DNA from: Candidatus Competibacter sp.
GTDB lineage: Bacteria > Pseudomonadota > Gammaproteobacteria > Competibacterales > Competibacteraceae
Assembly (NCBI GenBank): GCA_029624815.1
Contig: JARSSH010000036.1
Span: 27,109-91,108, forward strand
Reading direction: 5' to 3'
DNA length: 64,000 nt
The notes beneath the pieces are model-generated. The model did no database searches and had not been told where the DNA came from. It saw only the letters and a list, made by a program, of their open reading frames with translations. Numbering within the stretch: the first letter of the stretch is position 1; the number at the start of each line of letters is the position of its first letter. Positions 20,827-31,390 of this stretch are shown here, piece after piece. The position numbers were made by a program, and so were the translations under genes.

Positions 20827-21423
20827 ATGTCCGAACTCGAACTAACCCCGGCCGAACCAGCCCCCACCCAACGCGGCCTGCTGCGGCAGATCTTTCGCCC
20901 CAAGGACATCGGCTTTTATCTGATGATCCTGCTGTCATGGATCGGCGCGGCCTATACGGAAGCCGACGCGCAAAGCAGTCGCTGGTACTGGCATTCCTTG
21001 ATCCCGATCTTCGGGTTGATCTGCATCGTCACTCAATGGCGCAACATCGAACCGACCGCGAAAGCCCGCGCACTGCTGGTCGGTCGGCAAATCCTGCACT
21101 GGGGGGCGTTGCTGCTGCTGGCGCGACTGGTCTTCATCGCCGCGTCCCAAGGCTTCATGAACGCCCTCGACGACCGTCAGGCCAGCTTTCTGCTGATGCT
21201 CAACGTCACGCTGTCCACATTTTTGGCCGGCATCTATTTCGACTGGCGGCTCTGCTTCGTCGCCATCTTCCTCGGCGCCGGAGCGATCTTCATGATCATG
21301 ATTCAAAACATCATCCCGATCCTGGTTTATGCGGGGATTGGATTTATCGTTGTTTACTTGGTCTGGACTTGGCTGTACAACCACTGGCAGGCACGGCGTC
21401 AGGCAGCACCGCCGTCCGCCTGA
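20827..21423 (+). CDS. Multi-pass membrane protein, function unknown
   Basis: 198-aa protein with about five membrane segments (residues ~25-45, 52-68, 90-107, 120-140, 150-185) and a soluble acidic N-terminus MSELELTPAEPAPTQRG. The start is supported by AAGGAA seven bases upstream. I do not recognise a family and no catalytic residues stand out. Confidence 0.72.
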   Translation: MSELELTPAEPAPTQRGLLRQIFRPKDIGFYLMILLSWIGAAYTEADAQSSRWYWHSLIPIFGLICIVTQWRNIEPTAKARALLVGRQILHWGALLLLARLVFIAASQGFMNALDDRQASFLLMLNVTLSTFLAGIYFDWRLCFVAIFLGAGAIFMIMIQNIIPILVYAGIGFIVVYLVWTWLYNHWQARRQAAPPSA

Positions 21424-21524
21424 CACCCTTAATTGTCCAACCGCCGCATACTTCCATGCCTAACTCGCGGGAACGCCGGCAACCGTGCTCCCAAATCCAT
21501 TGAAAATTGAAAAAGGAGATCCTT

Positions 21525-21956
21525 ATGATCGGACATCATCCCGCCAAAGCCACCCTGTTGTCGGCGGGTCTGGCCTTGGCGCTCATCGGCGGACCCGCCG
21601 TTCAGGCCGCCCAACCCGCATCGGCCGCCGCCAAGTCCGCCGCATCCCAGAAGGAGGAATGGCTGATTCCCACCGGCGAGCGCTGGTCGAGCGCCACCGA
21701 AATCGAAAGGCTGGCTTATGTGCTTGGCATCCTGAATCTGGCAATGGTCGAATACCAGTTGACCGGTCCGAACCCCAAGCACCGCACCACCGTCCCTCGC
21801 CTGATCAAGGCTCTGGATGGCATGACCGTGCCGCAGATCGTGGAAACCGTGGACGCCTACTACAAGGCCAATCCCGACAAGCAGCAGGAACCGATCATCC
21901 AAGTGATCTGGTTCCAGATAGTCAAGCCCAAGGCCGGCCAATCCAAAGCAAAATGA
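21525..21956 (+). CDS. Secreted protein with Rap1a-like sequence pattern
   Basis: 143-aa protein with a classical signal peptide (MIGHHPAKATLLSAGLALAL...AVQA, cleavage near residue 28) and a soluble domain WLIPTGERWSSATEIERLAYVLGILN-VDAYYKANPDKQQEPIIQVIW. The AYVLGI and VDAYYKANP-P segments resemble Rap1a/Tai immunity-type proteins, though I am not certain. The ATG at 21525 has an excellent AAGGAGAT box; an earlier TTG overlaps that box and is rejected. Confidence 0.75.
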   Translation: MIGHHPAKATLLSAGLALALIGGPAVQAAQPASAAAKSAASQKEEWLIPTGERWSSATEIERLAYVLGILNLAMVEYQLTGPNPKHRTTVPRLIKALDGMTVPQIVETVDAYYKANPDKQQEPIIQVIWFQIVKPKAGQSKAK

Positions 21957-21967
21957 GGAATCAAGCC

Positions 21968-22189
21968 ATGAAAAAGATCGGCTTTCTACTTGCGATTCCA
22001 GCCTTCGCCTTCAGCGTCGGCTGCACCAACATGACACCGGCCGAACAGGGCACGTTGAGCGGCGCGGCCATCGGCGCGGCGGGCGGCGCGGCCATCGGGG
22101 CCTTAACCGGCGGCAGCGCCGGAACCGGTGCGATCATCGGCGGCGCGGCGGGTGCTGTCGTCGGCAACATTTATGGCCGGAAACAATAG
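21968..22189 (+). CDS. Glycine-zipper lipoprotein
   Basis: 73-aa protein: short signal MKKIGFLLAIPAFAFSVG followed by Cys19 as probable lipidation site, then a glycine zipper (GAAIGAAGGAAIGALTGGSAGTGAIIGGAAGAVVG split over ~45 residues) ending in GRKQ. Such OmpA-like/SlyB-like zippers insert in the outer membrane or cross the envelope. It follows the secreted protein gene by 11 bp. Confidence 0.78.
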   Translation: MKKIGFLLAIPAFAFSVGCTNMTPAEQGTLSGAAIGAAGGAAIGALTGGSAGTGAIIGGAAGAVVGNIYGRKQ

Positions 22190-22243
22190 CAGGAACAGTA
22201 TCGCAACGACCAAACCGGGCGACCGCCGAGTTGCCGGAAAGCC

Positions 22244-22272
22244 CCTCTCGCCGGCAAAACGCCGGCGAGAGG
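22244..22272. terminator. Strong hairpin terminator between convergent units
   Basis: CCTCTCGCCGGC and GCCGGCGAGAGG form a perfect 12-bp stem with a five-base AAAAC loop, followed by TTT on the plus strand. It lies between the plus-strand lipoprotein gene and the end of the minus-strand SPASM gene (six bases away) and could serve both directions. Confidence 0.75.
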
Positions 22273-22277
22273 TTTCG

Positions 22278-23087
22278 CTAAGCCGACCCCACATCCAGAT
22301 CGCGGCGCAGCTCGGCGGCGGCATCCCGTAGATGGCCAAACAGGCGCTTCACCCCGGCGCAGTCGTAATCGCGCCGCGGCCATTTGAAGTAACCGCCGCA
22401 ACCGTTCAGAAACGCGCAGCCCTGGCACTCTTCGTCCACCGCCAGCACTTGCGCGATCCATTCCCCCAGATCGGCATCGGGCGCAATATTGGCGTTCGGG
22501 TCCACCAACCGCCTGGACAGTCGTTCGACGCCTTCGTCGGTGACGTAGCGCAGATATTGCGGATCGTCGTCCTGCAACACCCACAGCGACGCTGGCTCGT
22601 CATGGAAAAACCCCCGTAGGGAACCATGAAAATACTCGATCGGCTGAGCGACCGTCGGCTGGTGTAGATAGAACTCCAGCACCGCCGCCATCTCTTCGAT
22701 CAGCGCCGGCTCGGGTTGTTCGACTTCCAGCCGCACCGCGAAATCCAGCGAAACCGCCACCTTGACCGCCTTGCCGAACCCTGGCGCGACCGGGACGATC
22801 ACCCGCGCCGGATGGTTGTCGAGCAGATTGGTATGGCGGTACAGCAGGGGGAATTCGGCGACGGGATCGCGCAGGATCAGTTCCAGCGGCAACCCCGGCG
22901 CCCAGGCATTCAACGGCTCGGAATCGGTATCGAGCGCCACGATCTGCGCGCCGACGATTCGTTCGGGATCCTCCGCTTCCAGCGCGGAGGCAAGCGCGGC
23001 CGGTTCGTCGGTCCTGACGACCAACCGTTCCCGCCGGTAAGCGGGTAGCAAGCGCAAAGGGATGTTGTAGTGGGTGAATTCGTTCAT
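22278..23087 (-). CDS. SPASM-like Cys-cluster protein without radical SAM core
   Basis: 269-aa protein starting MNEFTHYNIPLRLLPAY. The C-terminus has four cysteines at about 221, 224, 230 and 243 in the pattern CxxC-x5-C-x12-C within EECQGCAFLNGCGGYFKWP...YDC, like the auxiliary Fe-S cluster half of SPASM domains. No CX3CX2C radical SAM motif exists anywhere in it. The central part (VIVPVAPGFGKAVKVAVSLDFAV) has alternating beta/alpha character. It starts 27 bp after the W-x-N repeat peptide gene and is surely cotranscribed. SPASM-only partners are known from other peptide-maturation systems, so I infer a maturation or partner role. An upstream in-frame TTG is possible. Confidence 0.75.
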   Translation of the reverse strand: MNEFTHYNIPLRLLPAYRRERLVVRTDEPAALASALEAEDPERIVGAQIVALDTDSEPLNAWAPGLPLELILRDPVAEFPLLYRHTNLLDNHPARVIVPVAPGFGKAVKVAVSLDFAVRLEVEQPEPALIEEMAAVLEFYLHQPTVAQPIEYFHGSLRGFFHDEPASLWVLQDDDPQYLRYVTDEGVERLSRRLVDPNANIAPDADLGEWIAQVLAVDEECQGCAFLNGCGGYFKWPRRDYDCAGVKRLFGHLRDAAAELRRDLDVGSA

Positions 23088-23114
23088 CGAAACCAATGCC
23101 TCGGACTGGAGCGG

Positions 23115-23471
23115 TCAGCGATTGTACCAGCCCTCGCCCCAGCCGGGGCCGTTATACCAGGGCCGGTTGTACCAGGGTCGGTTGTACCAGGGTCGGTTAT
23201 ACCACGGCCGGTTGTACCAGCCCCAGGCCCAAGGTCGCGGCCCCCAGCCCCAACCGCCGCCGAAGTTGATCCAACTACCGCCCCGACCACCGCCACGATT
23301 GCCCCAGCCACCAGCCTCGACCTCGCGTCCGGGAACCAGCGATCCACCCAACAGCACCCCACCGATCACCGCTTTCGACCATCGCCCCAGGCCGATCAGA
23401 AAATCCCGCCGCTCGTCATGGATGGGTTCCGGGGACTCGCCCGGCAAAATCTCATGCTCTCGATCGGTCAT
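23115..23471 (-). CDS. Putative RiPP precursor with W-x-N repeats
   Basis: 118-aa protein. Residues 1-54 are leader-like: acidic MTDREHEILPGESPEP, then a Tat-type ERRDFLIGLGR and a hydrophobic stretch AVIGGVLLGG. Residues 54-118 are Gly/Trp/Asn-rich and hold eight W-x-N triads: WGN at 56, WIN at 67, and WYN at 85, 90, 95, 100, 105 and 115, with a five-residue WYNRP period. W-x-N is the substrate motif of cyclophane-forming radical SAM systems (GrrA/XyeA-type triceptides). Start supported by GGAGG six bases upstream. First gene of a two-gene unit with the SPASM-like protein. Alternative: a Tat-exported aromatic/glycine-rich structural protein. Confidence 0.75.
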   Translation of the reverse strand: MTDREHEILPGESPEPIHDERRDFLIGLGRWSKAVIGGVLLGGSLVPGREVEAGGWGNRGGGRGGSWINFGGGWGWGPRPWAWGWYNRPWYNRPWYNRPWYNRPWYNGPGWGEGWYNR

Positions 23472-23700
23472 GACAACCTCCGCGCATCAGTGTCGTTATG
23501 GCGGTGGCGGTGCACGGGACAACCCTTCAGTCAGTCGCCCCCGCCGCCCGGAATCGATTGGCGATTCACCGTTCGGGCCGCCGGAAAGTGTCGGAAACGA
23601 AACCTCAGTCCCTGCTGAATCGTAACGATAATGTTGGCATAATCTTTCTGAATTACCGCTGAACGCTTCCCATCGCACCCGACCATCACGGCCTTTTCCC

Positions 23701-25917
23701 ATGCGCGACCGTCGAGCAAAACGCTCTCTTCCCTGCCTGTTGCTCGCCTTGGCGGCGCTGGTTGTTTTCGGCCCGGTCAGTCCTGAGACCACGGCGGCGG
23801 AACGCCCCCGCATCGGTTTGGTGCTGGGCGGCGGCGGCGCCCGCGGCGTGGCGCACGTCGGCGTGCTCCGCTTTCTGGAGGAAATGCGTATTCCCGTCGA
23901 TTGCGTCGCCGGCACCAGCATGGGCTCGATCATCGGTGGCTTGTACGCCTCCGGCATGACGCCCAGCGACATGGATGCAACGCTCAAGCGGATCGATTGG
24001 CCGGAGGTGTTCACCGACGGTCCGCCGCGCGCCGACCTGCCGTGGCGGACCAAGCAGGAACAGCGATTCCTACTGACCAACGCCGCGATCGGCGTCAAGG
24101 GCGGCAAAATCCAACTGCCTCAAGGATTGCTGCAAGGCCAGAATCTGCTGCTGCTGTTGCAGGAATTGTCATTGCCGGCGGCCGAAATTCGTGACTTCGA
24201 CCGGCTCAAGATACCGTATCGGGCCGTCGCGACCGATATCGCCACCGGCAACCCGGTCGTACTGAGTTCCGGCGATCTCGCCAAGGCTATGCGCGCCAGC
24301 ATGTCGATTCCGAGCGCGCTGGTACCGGTCGAGCTGGAGGGCAAGCTGCTGGTGGACGGCGGGGTTTCGGACAATCTGCCCATCGACGTGGTGCGAAAAC
24401 TGTGTCGGCCGGATGTCGTCATCGCCGTGGACGTGGGAGCCCCGCTGGCCCCCACCAACGAGCTGACTTCGGTGCTGTCGATCACCAACCAGCTCACCAC
24501 CATCCTGACCGTGCGCAACGTCGAACAGCAGATAAAAACGCTGGGGAGCGAGGACGTGCTGATCGTGCCGGATCTCAAGGATCTGAGCAGCACCGACTTC
24601 GATCGCTCGCCGGAAGCGGTCATCATCGGCTACGACGCCGCCCAAGCCTCGCGCAAGGCGCTAAGCCGACTGTCGCTTTCGGTGGCCGACTACCAAGCCT
24701 ACATCGCCGCGCTGCCGTCAATACCCGATACCGACCACCCCATCGTCGACTTCATCCGGATCAAGAACAGCTCCCGGCTGTCCGATCAAGTCATCGCCAG
24801 CCAATTGCGCGTACAGCCCGGCGACCGGCTCGACCCGCGGGAACTGAACCGCAACCTCAACATCGTTTACGGCATGGGCGACTTTCAGGAGGTCGATTAT
24901 TCGCTGATCGAGGAAGACGGCAAAACTGGCCTGATCGTCGAAGCCAGGGAACGCTACATCGGCACGGATACGCTGGAGTTAGGCCTGTCTTTCGGAGCCA
25001 GCTTGCGTGGCGAATCGCTGTTCGCGCTCAGCGCCGCCTACACCCTGGGGCAATTGAACTCCCTGGGCGGGGAGTGGCGCACCATCGGCCAAGTCGGCGG
25101 CAACATCGCGCTGTCCACCGACTTCTACCAACCGCTCGACGCCGACCAGACCTACTTTATCGACCCCTATGCCAGCTATCAGGCTTACAACCTGACCCTA
25201 CAGGATCTTTCGCAATACCGGGTTTACCGAACCAACATTGGCGTGGTGGCGGGACGCAACCTGGAACACTGGGGCCGTCTCTCGCTGGGCCTGCGTTATG
25301 GCGGGGGCCACAACGATCTCCGCATCGGCCAATCGAACGAAGACGAAGGCGAATTCGACGAGGGCGGCTACTCGATCCGCTGGGGGATGGATACGCTGGA
25401 CAACATCAACTTCCCGACCTCGGGGTATTACAGCGACCTCAATTTCTACGACTCCCGAACCACCTTGGGCGCCAGCAACGACTTCAGCGTTCTTAGCCTG
25501 GAAGCCGCCAAGGCGTTCACCTGGAACAAGACCTCCATCATCCCGCGCCTCAGGCTGGCGGGCCGACTTTCCGGCGAACTCGGCATCCAGGATTTGTTTC
25601 TACTCGGGGGCTTCCTCAATCTATCGGGTTACCAGACCAATCAACTCGCGGGACAATACGCCGCGCTTGGCGAACTGATCGCCATGTACCGGCTGGACAA
25701 CGCCTCGGCGGCGTTCACCATTCCCATATACGCCGGCGGCTCGCTGGAAGTCGGCGGCGTCTGGCAAGACATCGGCGACATCAATTTTTCTTCATTGATC
25801 CCCGCGGGCAGTCTGTTCCTGGGCGCGGATACGCCGTTGGGACCATTCTATCTATCCGGTGGCTGGGCCAAGGGCGGCAACACCTCGCTCTACATCCTGC
25901 TGGGCCGACAGTTCTGA
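23701..25917 (+). CDS. Patatin-like phospholipase with Omp85-type barrel (type Vd secretion)
   Basis: 738 aa. Signal peptide (residues ~8-33), patatin domain with oxyanion loop GGGGARG (43-49), nucleophile Ser73 in GTSMG and catalytic Asp219 in DGG, then one POTRA-like domain (about 350-420: [27 protein letters not shown]) and a C-terminal beta barrel ending in LLGRQF with terminal Phe, as expected of an outer-membrane barrel. This is the PlpD/FplA architecture, where the lipase passenger is exported through its own barrel. Overlaps rluE by one base. Confidence 0.93.
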   Translation: MRDRRAKRSLPCLLLALAALVVFGPVSPETTAAERPRIGLVLGGGGARGVAHVGVLRFLEEMRIPVDCVAGTSMGSIIGGLYASGMTPSDMDATLKRIDWPEVFTDGPPRADLPWRTKQEQRFLLTNAAIGVKGGKIQLPQGLLQGQNLLLLLQELSLPAAEIRDFDRLKIPYRAVATDIATGNPVVLSSGDLAKAMRASMSIPSALVPVELEGKLLVDGGVSDNLPIDVVRKLCRPDVVIAVDVGAPLAPTNELTSVLSITNQLTTILTVRNVEQQIKTLGSEDVLIVPDLKDLSSTDFDRSPEAVIIGYDAAQASRKALSRLSLSVADYQAYIAALPSIPDTDHPIVDFIRIKNSSRLSDQVIASQLRVQPGDRLDPRELNRNLNIVYGMGDFQEVDYSLIEEDGKTGLIVEARERYIGTDTLELGLSFGASLRGESLFALSAAYTLGQLNSLGGEWRTIGQVGGNIALSTDFYQPLDADQTYFIDPYASYQAYNLTLQDLSQYRVYRTNIGVVAGRNLEHWGRLSLGLRYGGGHNDLRIGQSNEDEGEFDEGGYSIRWGMDTLDNINFPTSGYYSDLNFYDSRTTLGASNDFSVLSLEAAKAFTWNKTSIIPRLRLAGRLSGELGIQDLFLLGGFLNLSGYQTNQLAGQYAALGELIAMYRLDNASAAFTIPIYAGGSLEVGGVWQDIGDINFSSLIPAGSLFLGADTPLGPFYLSGGWAKGGNTSLYILLGRQF

Positions 25918-26531
25918 TGCCGCGCCTGATCGTGCTCAACAAACCCTACGGCGTCCTCAGCCAATTCACCGACGCGGCTGGCCGCCCGACGCTAACCGAC
26001 TATCTGCCGATTCCCGGCGTTTACGTGGCGGGTCGGCTGGATCGAGACAGCGAAGGGCTGCTGGCACTGACCGACGACGGCGTGCTGCAAGCCCGGATCA
26101 GCCATCCGTGTTACAAGAAACCCAAGACCTATCTGGCGCAGGTGGAAGGCGAGCCCGTGGAAACGGCGCTGGAGCGGTTGCGCCGAGGAATCGAACTCGG
26201 CGACGGCCTTACCCGACCCGCCATGGTTCGGCGCATCCCGGAACCCGCCGGGCTCTGGCCGCGCGATCCGCCGATCCGTCACCGGGCGGCGATCCCGACC
26301 ACCTGGCTGAAAATCACGCTGCGCGAAGGCCGCAACCGCCAAGTCCGACGCATGACCGCCGCAATCGGCCATCCAATCCTGCGGCTCGTCCGCTGGCGAA
26401 TCGGCGACTGGACGCTGGACGGTCTGGAACCCGGTCAGTGGCGGGAAATATCCGTGATCGCCGCACCTCCCGGCCGTGTCCGGAACCATCGCGATGGCTC
26501 CGCGTCCCGCCGTACCCTCCTGGTTCGATGA
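25917..26531 (+). CDS. rluE: 23S rRNA pseudouridine synthase RluE
   Basis: RsuA/RluE-family enzyme (204 aa) modifying U2457 of 23S rRNA. It lacks an S4 domain and starts directly with [16 protein letters not shown]; the catalytic motif [16 protein letters not shown] and the C-terminal [11 protein letters not shown] are diagnostic. The last ~20 residues are Arg-rich. TGATG overlap with the patatin gene and ATGA overlap with the next gene indicate translational coupling. Confidence 0.93.
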   Translation: MPRLIVLNKPYGVLSQFTDAAGRPTLTDYLPIPGVYVAGRLDRDSEGLLALTDDGVLQARISHPCYKKPKTYLAQVEGEPVETALERLRRGIELGDGLTRPAMVRRIPEPAGLWPRDPPIRHRAAIPTTWLKITLREGRNRQVRRMTAAIGHPILRLVRWRIGDWTLDGLEPGQWREISVIAAPPGRVRNHRDGSASRRTLLVR

Positions 26532-26863
26532 TCCCCGAAAGCGGCAACCTGCTGACCGGCATTCCGGCCAATCTGGCGGCGGAGCAATTCGACCTGCTGC
26601 TGCAAACCGGTGCCTGCCGCCTGGAGCGTATCGTTTCCATCGGTCATGCCACCCCGTGCGGCGAATGGTACGACCAGGACGGCGACGAGTGGGTCGTGTT
26701 GCTGCAAGGCCGGGCGGAACTGCGTTTCGCCGACGAAGGCGCCACGCGATCGCTGCGCGCCGGCGACTTCGTCTGGATTTCGGCACATCGCCGCCACCGG
26801 GTGGAATGGACCAGCCATAACCCGCCGGCAATCTGGCTCGCGTTTCATTTCGTAGCCCGCTAA
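26528..26863 (+). CDS. Cupin-domain protein
   Basis: 111-aa single cupin barrel. Motif 1 is [23 protein letters not shown] and motif 2 the [19 protein letters not shown] segment with candidate metal ligands. Resembles the cupin family often found next to rRNA or phosphatase genes (EutQ/ChrR-like small cupins). Substrate unknown. Start fixed by a 4-bp overlap with rluE. Confidence 0.85.
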   Translation: MIPESGNLLTGIPANLAAEQFDLLLQTGACRLERIVSIGHATPCGEWYDQDGDEWVVLLQGRAELRFADEGATRSLRAGDFVWISAHRRHRVEWTSHNPPAIWLAFHFVAR

Positions 26864-26922
26864 CGGTTCAGCCGCGCTTCAGCCGCGCCTTGCAAAATAC
26901 CGGTCATGTGGCATGATTATAT

Positions 26923-26947
26923 ATATTTGACTAATTTAGTCGGCATT
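26923..26947 (+). promoter_or_regulatory. IscR type-1-like palindrome upstream of cytochrome c'
   Basis: The 13-bp perfect palindrome GACTAATTTAGTC sits at 26929-26941 inside an ATA-TTT...GGC-ATT context. It matches the published type-1 IscR consensus (GACT-RWWWY-AGTC core flanked by YY and RR) at nearly every defined position. It lies in an AT-rich stretch 16 bp before the cytochrome c' start, suitable for repression by an Rrf2-family Fe-S regulator. Inference from motif only. Confidence 0.55.
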
Positions 26948-26962
26948 AGGGGATTGAAGCTA

Positions 26963-27427
26963 ATGAACACGCTATGTATCGGTTTGGCGGGCAGTATCCT
27001 GGGCTTGGGTTTTCTGACCGTCGCCAGCGCGGCCGACCCGAAGCCGGAAGACGCCGTCCGCTACCGGCAGTCCGTTTACACCGTGATTGGATGGAACTTC
27101 AAACCCATCGGCGCGATGATGAAAGGCGAAATCCCGTTCGACGCCGCCGCCGTGGCCCGTCACGCGCAGTATGTCGAAATGATGAGTAAGACAGCCATCG
27201 AGGGCTTTCCGAAAGGCTCTGGCCCGGACGCGGTGAAGAATACCGAGGCCAAGCCGGAAATCTGGACCGACTGGAACCAGTTCGAAACCAAAATGACCGA
27301 CTTCCAACAGGAAGCCGCCAAACTGGTCGAAGTTGCCAAGGGCGGCGATCAGGGCGCCATCAAGGCGCAGTTCGGCAAGACCGCCGAAACCTGCAAGGCT
27401 TGCCACAAGGAATTCCGCAAGGACTGA
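26963..27427 (+). CDS. Cytochrome c' (cytochrome c556 type)
   Basis: 154-aa periplasmic four-helix-bundle cytochrome. Signal peptide ends near ASA-AD (residue 24), the helical core follows (AVRYRQSVYTVIGWNFKPIGAMMKGE), and the haem site is C144-K-A-C147-H148 close to the C-terminus, as in PF01322. Cytochromes c' bind NO and CO and protect against nitrosative stress. Convergent with a cytochrome b561 gene, a common partner arrangement. Confidence 0.93.
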   Translation: MNTLCIGLAGSILGLGFLTVASAADPKPEDAVRYRQSVYTVIGWNFKPIGAMMKGEIPFDAAAVARHAQYVEMMSKTAIEGFPKGSGPDAVKNTEAKPEIWTDWNQFETKMTDFQQEAAKLVEVAKGGDQGAIKAQFGKTAETCKACHKEFRKD

Positions 27428-27451
27428 AGTACCGCAAGGATGTCACATGAG

Positions 27452-27478
27452 AAGGCCATGCCGCGGCATGGCCTTTTT
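27452..27478 (+). terminator. Rho-independent terminator of the cytochrome c' gene
   Basis: A 24-bp palindrome AAGGCCATGC...GCATGGCCTT forms a strong stem with a small CGCG loop, followed by five T on the plus strand. On the minus strand there is no U-run, so it mainly serves the plus-strand gene. Confidence 0.88.
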
Positions 27479-27494
27479 CATTGCCCGACGCTGC

Positions 27495-28178
27495 TCAGCG
27501 CACCAGTAGCCAGACGCTCAAACCCGCAACCACCAGCGTCGCCAGTCCACGCCATGGACTGACCAGGCGCGGGGCACGACCAGCCAATTCCGGCGACACC
27601 TGCTTGCGACCGCTCAGCATTGGGTGGATCAGATTCTCGCGCTTGACCAGCAGATAAAACAGCACCGCCGCGACATGGATGGCGATCACCGCCAGCAACA
27701 AATTGAAGTTGAGGCGATGAATGCCGGTCAGCCAATCGCTCGTATCCTTCGAGACCCACGAATACAGCGGTCCTTCGATCAGAATATCGTCGTTGGCGAA
27801 CAGTCCGGTACCGGCCTGCACCAGCAGCAATACCAGCATCAGCACAATCGACCATCCCCCCGTGGGATTGTGGCCCAGGTAGAACGGCGTCTCGCCGCGC
27901 AGCAGGGCGCGGACGTAAGCCAGTGCCGCGCCCGGCCCGCGCACGAAATCGCCGAACCGGGCGGTCTCGCTACCCACGAATCCCCAAATCAGGCGGAACA
28001 ATACCAGCGCCAGCACCGCGTAACCGCCCCAGACGTGATAGTCCATGGTGCCACTATTTTCGGCGGTCCACCACTGGGCGACCATCAATCCCACCAAGGC
28101 CCAGTGAAACAGCCGGGTCGGCAGATCCCAGATCATTATTATCGGCATTGTCGGCGGGGAATGGTTGCTGTCACTCAT
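27495..28178 (-). CDS. Cytochrome b561 family membrane protein
   Basis: 227 aa, four main membrane segments plus a C-terminal one, with paired histidines for haem b: LFHWALVGLM (helix 1), DYHVWGGYAVL (helix 2) and HRLNFNLLLAVIAIHVAAVLFY (helix 4). Typical bacterial Ni/Fe-hydrogenase-type b561 (PF01292). Likely electron donor to the convergent cytochrome c'. Start has GAGG eight bases upstream. Confidence 0.9.
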   Translation of the reverse strand: MSDSNHSPPTMPIIMIWDLPTRLFHWALVGLMVAQWWTAENSGTMDYHVWGGYAVLALVLFRLIWGFVGSETARFGDFVRGPGAALAYVRALLRGETPFYLGHNPTGGWSIVLMLVLLLVQAGTGLFANDDILIEGPLYSWVSKDTSDWLTGIHRLNFNLLLAVIAIHVAAVLFYLLVKRENLIHPMLSGRKQVSPELAGRAPRLVSPWRGLATLVVAGLSVWLLVR

Positions 28179-28262
28179 TAGTTATACCTCTATTTAACTT
28201 AACGGAAAATTGACCCTCCGACTATCGATAAAGCCGGACCAATTCGCAATTGCCGTGCAAGC

Positions 28263-28290
28263 TTGACATCGATGGCATTTTCGCTACGAT
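28263..28290 (+). promoter_or_regulatory. Sigma-70-like promoter
   Basis: TTGACA (28263-28268), 16-base spacer, TACGAT (28285-28290), pointing to the small membrane protein gene that begins 50 bp further. The surrounding stretch is AT-rich compared with its flanks. Confidence 0.6.
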
Positions 28291-28339
28291 AAAATAGAAT
28301 GCTTTAGGTTCCGCTCCAAGCGGACAATCGAGATTCTCC

Positions 28340-28585
28340 ATGATTTCCCAACCCATCTATGAAATGCTCCCTTATCTGTATGTAATCGGAGGCGTGTCCG
28401 CGCTCTTCGGTCTCGACACTCTTGGTGGGAAATTCTGTGGATTTCTTCTTGTTACCGCGGGGATCGTCATTTATCAAGCCAGATCGCGTCATCGCGGTAG
28501 AAACCCCGAGCCCAACCAGAGCTCCGGGCGCGATCCCGTATCCAGAAGATCCCTGTCCGATCGACCTTCCTCCAGGCGCTCGTGA
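28340..28585 (+). CDS. Small membrane protein, unknown function
   Basis: 81 aa: MISQPIYEMLPYLYVIGGVSALFG-LDTLGGKFCGFLLVTAGIVIYQARSRHR, with two membrane segments and a basic, disordered tail of about 30 residues. The PYLYVIGG...S start resembles widespread gammaproteobacterial small membrane proteins. A good promoter lies 50 bp upstream. No function can be assigned. Confidence 0.6.
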   Translation: MISQPIYEMLPYLYVIGGVSALFGLDTLGGKFCGFLLVTAGIVIYQARSRHRGRNPEPNQSSGRDPVSRRSLSDRPSSRRS

Positions 28586-28722
28586 AGCAATCGCCCACAC
28601 CATGAACGTGCGATCCACCGAACGGTTCGAACTGCGACTGAGTCGCCCGGCCTCCTGATCGGGAGCGCCGGGCCTCGTTGTCGCCGCTTATCAATACCGA
28701 ACGGTTCACAAGGATTGCCATC

Positions 28723-30658
<1,936 letters not shown>

Positions 30659-30735
30659 GCAAATGCCGAATCGCAACAACCTTTTCGCCAGCGGATGGCG
30701 TCCAACGGGGCGCGAGTTGAGCGACACCCGCGCGT

Positions 30736-30887
30736 GGGTGGATGGAGCGCACGCAGTGCGCGATACCCCAAGCGGGCGTAGCGACGAAGCCGTGTCGCTC
30801 GAACGAGGGTTCGACGGCGCTCGCGCCGAGAACCCGAAGTTCGACAACTCGCGCCTGTTCGTCGGCGCGAAGCGCCGACGAACAGGC
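30736..30887. repeat. Cluster of four hairpins downstream of leuA
   Basis: Four inverted repeats follow each other: GCGCAC-gca-GTGCGC (30747-30761, inside a longer TGGGTGGAT...ATACCCCA stem), AGCGAC...GTCGCT (30780-30799), GGGTTC...GAACCC with an inner CGGCG/CGCCG stem (30807-30835), and a perfect 16-bp arm GCCTGTTCGTCGGCGC with loop GAA (30853-30887). The composition resembles REP/BIME-type extragenic repeats. The first may stop leuA transcription. Confidence 0.65.
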
Positions 30888-30996
30888 GGTTACGGTCTGG
30901 CGCGGGACGTCATTTTCGTCTCGGTGCTGGCGTTCTCCCTGATCCGTCTGGCGTTGGCGCTGGAGGTGATTGACAACATTCCGCGAATCCTATCCG

Positions 30997-31281
30997 ATGG
31001 GCTGGATTCTGGGCGCGCTCGGCAGCTTGGCGTTGTTGGTGGCCTTTTCCGTTCGCCAGCGGATCGCACGGCGACTGACCACCCAAACCACCGGCTATCT
31101 TGAAAACGACCGACTGGTCATCCTTGATTCAGGCCGGCGGGTCCGCGTCGAGGCCGTGGATTGGCCCTCGCTCGCCACCCGGCCGACCAGCGCCGATCCC
31201 GTCGCCATCGAGGAAGCGATCGGCGTTTATCAGGGTGCGAGCCTGGCCTTTAAAACCGGCTTGCTGCATAAATTGAATTGA
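30997..31281 (+). CDS. Small membrane protein, possibly 5'-truncated by frameshift
   Basis: 94 aa: MGWILGALGSLALLVAFSVRQRI then a soluble tail with RLVILDSGRRVRVEAVDWPSLA and AFKTGLLHKLN. Just upstream, in another frame (about 30890-30985), lies VIFVSVLAFSLIRLALALEVID, a second plausible membrane helix with good codon use but no start of its own. A single-base slip near 30980 would join them into one two-helix protein. So this is either a short intact gene or the 3' half of a frameshifted one. Confidence 0.45.
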   Translation: MGWILGALGSLALLVAFSVRQRIARRLTTQTTGYLENDRLVILDSGRRVRVEAVDWPSLATRPTSADPVAIEEAIGVYQGASLAFKTGLLHKLN

Positions 31282-31390
31282 GCCGGATCCACGGCCGAAG
31301 GGAAACACGACACAAAAAATGGCGCGGAACACGCGACTTGCCGGTTCCGCGCCACTTGAATATCAACGATTATCTAAATTGCAACCGTTC

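Noticed and set aside
23120..23220. Short tandem repeats taken as a CRISPR array
   Set aside because: Units are 15 bp without spacers and encode WYNRP in frame; no cas genes nearby.
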